From Microbulbifer hainanensis (GTDB taxonomy: Bacteria; Pseudomonadota; Gammaproteobacteria; Pseudomonadales; Cellvibrionaceae): DNA of 64,000 nt. Below the pieces are notes generated by a model. That model saw only the letters and a program-made list of their open reading frames with translations. It was not told the origin of the DNA and made no database searches. The stretch is from NCBI RefSeq assembly GCF_014904735.1, contig NZ_JACZCR010000040.1, positions 1 through 64,000 of the forward strand, in the 5' to 3' direction. A program made the translations under genes and the position numbers. Positions 61,632 through 64,000 of the stretch are shown here, piece after piece. The stretch's first letter is position 1; each line of letters opens with the position of its first letter.

Positions 61632-63164
61632 GTGCAAGCGTCATCCTGGCGACAGCTTAAGCCAATCACCTTCTGGCCGGCGCTGGTCAGTATCCTGGTG
61701 GTGCTGGCCGTAACCGCAGTCGACCAGCATCAATTCGTGGCCATCACCACTGCCATTAACGACGGCATCATCAGTAATTTTTCCTGGCTGTTTCTCTATT
61801 CCGCGGTGGCACTCCTCGGGCTCTGCCTGTTCGTTTACATCTCGCCGCTGGGGCCTGTGCGAATTGGTGGGCCCGGCGCGCGGCCGATCTATTCACCCTT
61901 TCGCTGGTTTGCAGTATCCCTGACGACGGTGATCGCGATGGGCATTCTGTTCTGGGCAGTGGCGGAGCCGGTGCTGCACTTCCGGCAGCCACCGGATTTC
62001 GCCCAAGTGGCCCCGGGCAGCGAAAGTGCCATGCGCTTTGCGATGTCGACAGTCTTTGTGCACTGGACCCTTGCGCCCTATGCAATCTACACCGTGGCCG
62101 CCCTGACGTTTGCGCTGGGGTTTCATAATCGCGGCTATGGATTTTCCGTTGGCTCACTGTTCCGGCCCATAGTGGGCAGGCATCTGCACGATTCCGCCGC
62201 GCAACTGATCGACGCGCTGGTGCTGTTTGCTGTGGTGGTCGGCATGTCGGCTGTTCTGAGTGCCGGGCTCTTATTGATCGGCGACGGTCTGCTTACCCTG
62301 TTCGATATTCCCAAGTCCGCGGCAGGCTATGCCGCCACCGCTGTGTTTATTGTTGCGGTCGCATTGCTGTCCGCATCCAGCGGTTTGCGCCAGGGAATTC
62401 AGGTGCTGGCGAGAATCAACACTGTGCTGTTTGTCCTGCTGATGCTTTACGTGCTGGTGGTGGGGCCTGACGGATTCTTGGCCCGGATCGGCGGCGAATC
62501 CCTGGTTGCCTATGTGGTGGATTTCTTTCCCCGTCAGCTGTTGTTGGATGAGCCGGCGGGCAGCCGCTGGTCCGGTTGGTGGACCACGGCTTTCTATGCC
62601 AGCTGGTTTGCGTGGGCGCCGCTATCCTGCCTGTTCCTCGGCAAGATCGCGCGGGGTTATACCGTGCGGCAGTTCATCCTGGTGAACCTGCTGTTGCCCT
62701 CGGCTTTCGGTATTTTGTGGTTTTCCGTCTTTGGTGGCGCGGCCCTGTATTTCGATGATTTTCATGGCGGTGCTATGTACGACACCTATCGGGGCGAGGG
62801 TTTGGCAGCGATGGTCTACCAGCTGTTCAGTTACCTGCCGGGAAGTCAGCTGTTAAGTTTTTTCTTTGTGATTGCCTGCTTTATTTCCTTCATTACTGCC
62901 ACAGACTCCAACACGGATGCCATCGGGGGCCTGTGCATGAAGTCAGTGACTGCGGAACATATGGCTTCGCCATTCTGGATTAAATTGTTGTGGGCATCAC
63001 TGATCGGGGTTATCGGCTGGTGCAGTGCAACTTTTCTCGGGGCGGACGGGATCAAGATGCTGGCCAACCTGGCGGGGTTGCCGGGCGTGTTTATTGTGCT
63101 GGCGAGCGGAGCCAGTCTGTTATTTCTGGTTCGCAAGGCGGGCGGCCTCGATATCCAGCCATAA
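61632..63164 (+). CDS. BCCT family transporter (betaine/choline/carnitine type)
   Basis: A 510-residue, 12-helix secondary transporter. The conserved tryptophan-rich helix is present as WSGWWTTAFYASWFAWAPL, and GILFWAVAEPVLHF and FHNRGYGFSVGSLFRPIVG are family motifs. It is probably involved in uptake of a quaternary ammonium compound or other compatible solute, which suits a salt-exposed organism. Its N- and C-terminal tails are short, so osmosensing extensions such as those of BetP are absent. The GTG at 61632 is tentative; the gene stands alone about 140 bases after yigZ. Confidence 0.9.
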   Translation: MQASSWRQLKPITFWPALVSILVVLAVTAVDQHQFVAITTAINDGIISNFSWLFLYSAVALLGLCLFVYISPLGPVRIGGPGARPIYSPFRWFAVSLTTVIAMGILFWAVAEPVLHFRQPPDFAQVAPGSESAMRFAMSTVFVHWTLAPYAIYTVAALTFALGFHNRGYGFSVGSLFRPIVGRHLHDSAAQLIDALVLFAVVVGMSAVLSAGLLLIGDGLLTLFDIPKSAAGYAATAVFIVAVALLSASSGLRQGIQVLARINTVLFVLLMLYVLVVGPDGFLARIGGESLVAYVVDFFPRQLLLDEPAGSRWSGWWTTAFYASWFAWAPLSCLFLGKIARGYTVRQFILVNLLLPSAFGILWFSVFGGAALYFDDFHGGAMYDTYRGEGLAAMVYQLFSYLPGSQLLSFFFVIACFISFITATDSNTDAIGGLCMKSVTAEHMASPFWIKLLWASLIGVIGWCSATFLGADGIKMLANLAGLPGVFIVLASGASLLFLVRKAGGLDIQP

Positions 63165-63269
63165 CGCGCCAGGAGAGTGGCCGCGTTGCGATCGCAGCGG
63201 GAATACGGTCACTTCCCAGCGGTGTCGAATGCGGTAACATGGCGGCATCTGTAACAGGGGAGAATGTCC

Positions 63270-63977
63270 GTGAAAAAGTGCTGGTTACTTGTGGGTTTGT
63301 TGGGGTTGGCGGGTTGCCAGAACATGGAGGCCGTCTCTCCGTGGGTGGATGTGGGCAACCAGATAGCCAAAAATGCGGGCTACGATACCGATTCCCGCCT
63401 GGCCAGGGGAGTCAAGGATGTCCTGAATACCAGCACCGATCGCGCCAGCGCTCAGCTTTCGCAGACGGGGGCATTCCATCTCCAGTTGCCCGCAGCCGCT
63501 CGACCGGTGGCCGACAGTCTGCGGCAGTTTGGTTTTGGCAGCTATGTGGACCAGCTGGAAACGGCGATGAACCGGGGTGCGGAACAGGCGGTCGCTGAGG
63601 CGGCGCCGGTGTTCAAACAGGCGATTACCGGTATGACGGTCACCGATGCCCTGGGCATTGTCCGAGGTGGCAATACTGCTGCTACGGATTATTTCCGTGG
63701 CCAGACTGAGAGTGCGCTGCGCCAACGCTACCAGCCAATCGTGGAGGCCAACTTGCGCAAGACCGGCTTTTACGATCAGTACAAAAGCATGCTCGCGGTG
63801 TACGACAAGTTGCCGATCGCCAACAAGCCCAATATGGATCTGGAGCGCTATGTGGTCGACAGTAGCATGACGACACTGTTCAGCCGCATTGGCCAGGAAG
63901 AGGCATTGATCCGCAAGGATCCTGTTGCCCGGGGCAGTGTCTTGATCGGGCAGGTGTTCGGGCCGGGGCAGGGGTGA
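63270..63977 (+). CDS. DUF4197 family lipoprotein
   Basis: A 235-residue protein with a lipoprotein signal ending in the lipobox LAGC (Cys about 16) and a DUF4197 body rich in helices (SRLARGVKDVLNTSTDRA, the GMTVTDALGIVRGG block and the C-terminal DLERYVVDSSMTTLFSRIGQEE). It is probably an outer-membrane-anchored periplasmic protein of unknown function. GGGGAG lies seven bases before the GTG at 63270; an ATG at 63264 is also in frame but too close to it. Confidence 0.88.
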   Translation: MKKCWLLVGLLGLAGCQNMEAVSPWVDVGNQIAKNAGYDTDSRLARGVKDVLNTSTDRASAQLSQTGAFHLQLPAAARPVADSLRQFGFGSYVDQLETAMNRGAEQAVAEAAPVFKQAITGMTVTDALGIVRGGNTAATDYFRGQTESALRQRYQPIVEANLRKTGFYDQYKSMLAVYDKLPIANKPNMDLERYVVDSSMTTLFSRIGQEEALIRKDPVARGSVLIGQVFGPGQG

Positions 63978-64000
63978 CCTATCCCGTCGACTTCTGTGTG

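Noticed and set aside
1-64000. CRISPR array, insertion sequence, prophage or replication origin.
   Set aside because: No regularly spaced repeats, transposase, integrase, phage structural gene, DnaA-box cluster or repA-like gene was found on either strand.

Overview
The window is a GC-rich chromosomal segment of a Gram-negative gammaproteobacterium. The gene set (alaA-type aminotransferase, yadGH-type ABC exporter, long-form queF, PA3496-type small protein, a full ccmABCDEFG block, BCCT transporter, HlyD/MFS and RND efflux) and the E. coli-like tRNAs fit a marine, aerobic member of the Cellvibrionales, perhaps Microbulbifer or a relative. That genus guess is inference from gene content only. 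No plasmid, phage, insertion sequence or CRISPR hallmark was found.

Layout. 1-9 kb is housekeeping: an ATP-NAD-kinase-like protein, an RlmI-like methyltransferase, aminotransferase, MsrB, DUF1499 protein, a duplicated tRNA-Glu/tRNA-Gly array with a strong stable-RNA promoter, an ABC exporter, queF and an HdeD-like protein. 9-13 kb holds a lipase-like hydrolase, a membrane-anchored class III adenylate cyclase, a YdjA-like nitroreductase and tRNA-Ser(GGA). 13-16 kb is a loosely packed stretch of small SnoaL/NTF2-like and PAS proteins, bounded on the left by tRNA-Ser and its terminator and on the right by a degraded copy of the tRNA 3' end and terminator. It looks like a small acquired island.

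16-27.5 kb holds an AEC transporter, an IclR regulator and a catabolic cluster: CoA ligase, thiolase and fused hydratase/dehydrogenase on the minus strand, with three acyl-CoA dehydrogenases divergent on the plus strand. Its composition resembles the pim (dicarboxylate/pimeloyl-CoA) beta-oxidation operon. 27.6-32 kb is an RND efflux pair, and 32.6-35.5 kb holds a YIP1-like protein, a periplasmic isoaspartyl peptidase, a 42-residue membrane peptide and a cupin.

35.5-46 kb is rich in exporters, small oxidoreductases and local regulators (MFS-HlyD-SDR-cupin run; LysR/AhpD-like; LysR/SDR; TetR with Old Yellow Enzyme and a monooxygenase-like protein), which suggests defence against reactive or toxic organics. 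46.4-51 kb is a nitric oxide defence regulon: NorR, three GT-N7-AC sites, a sigma-54 promoter, then a small membrane protein, NnrS and flavohaemoglobin Hmp.

51-55.2 kb has tRNA-Arg(CCT), a PA3496-type protein, a STAS/phosphatase/kinase partner-switching pair and a 2-oxoglutarate dioxygenase. 55.4-61.5 kb is the cytochrome c maturation operon ccmABCDEFG, tailed by an overlapping yigZ where ccmH would be expected. The window ends with a BCCT transporter and a DUF4197 lipoprotein.

The most interesting items are the NO regulon with its natural GAFTSA variant NorR and unnamed 83-residue membrane protein, the partner-switching protein with a dead receiver domain, the tRNA-Ser-linked island, and the pim-like cluster with a presumed heteromeric acyl-CoA dehydrogenase.
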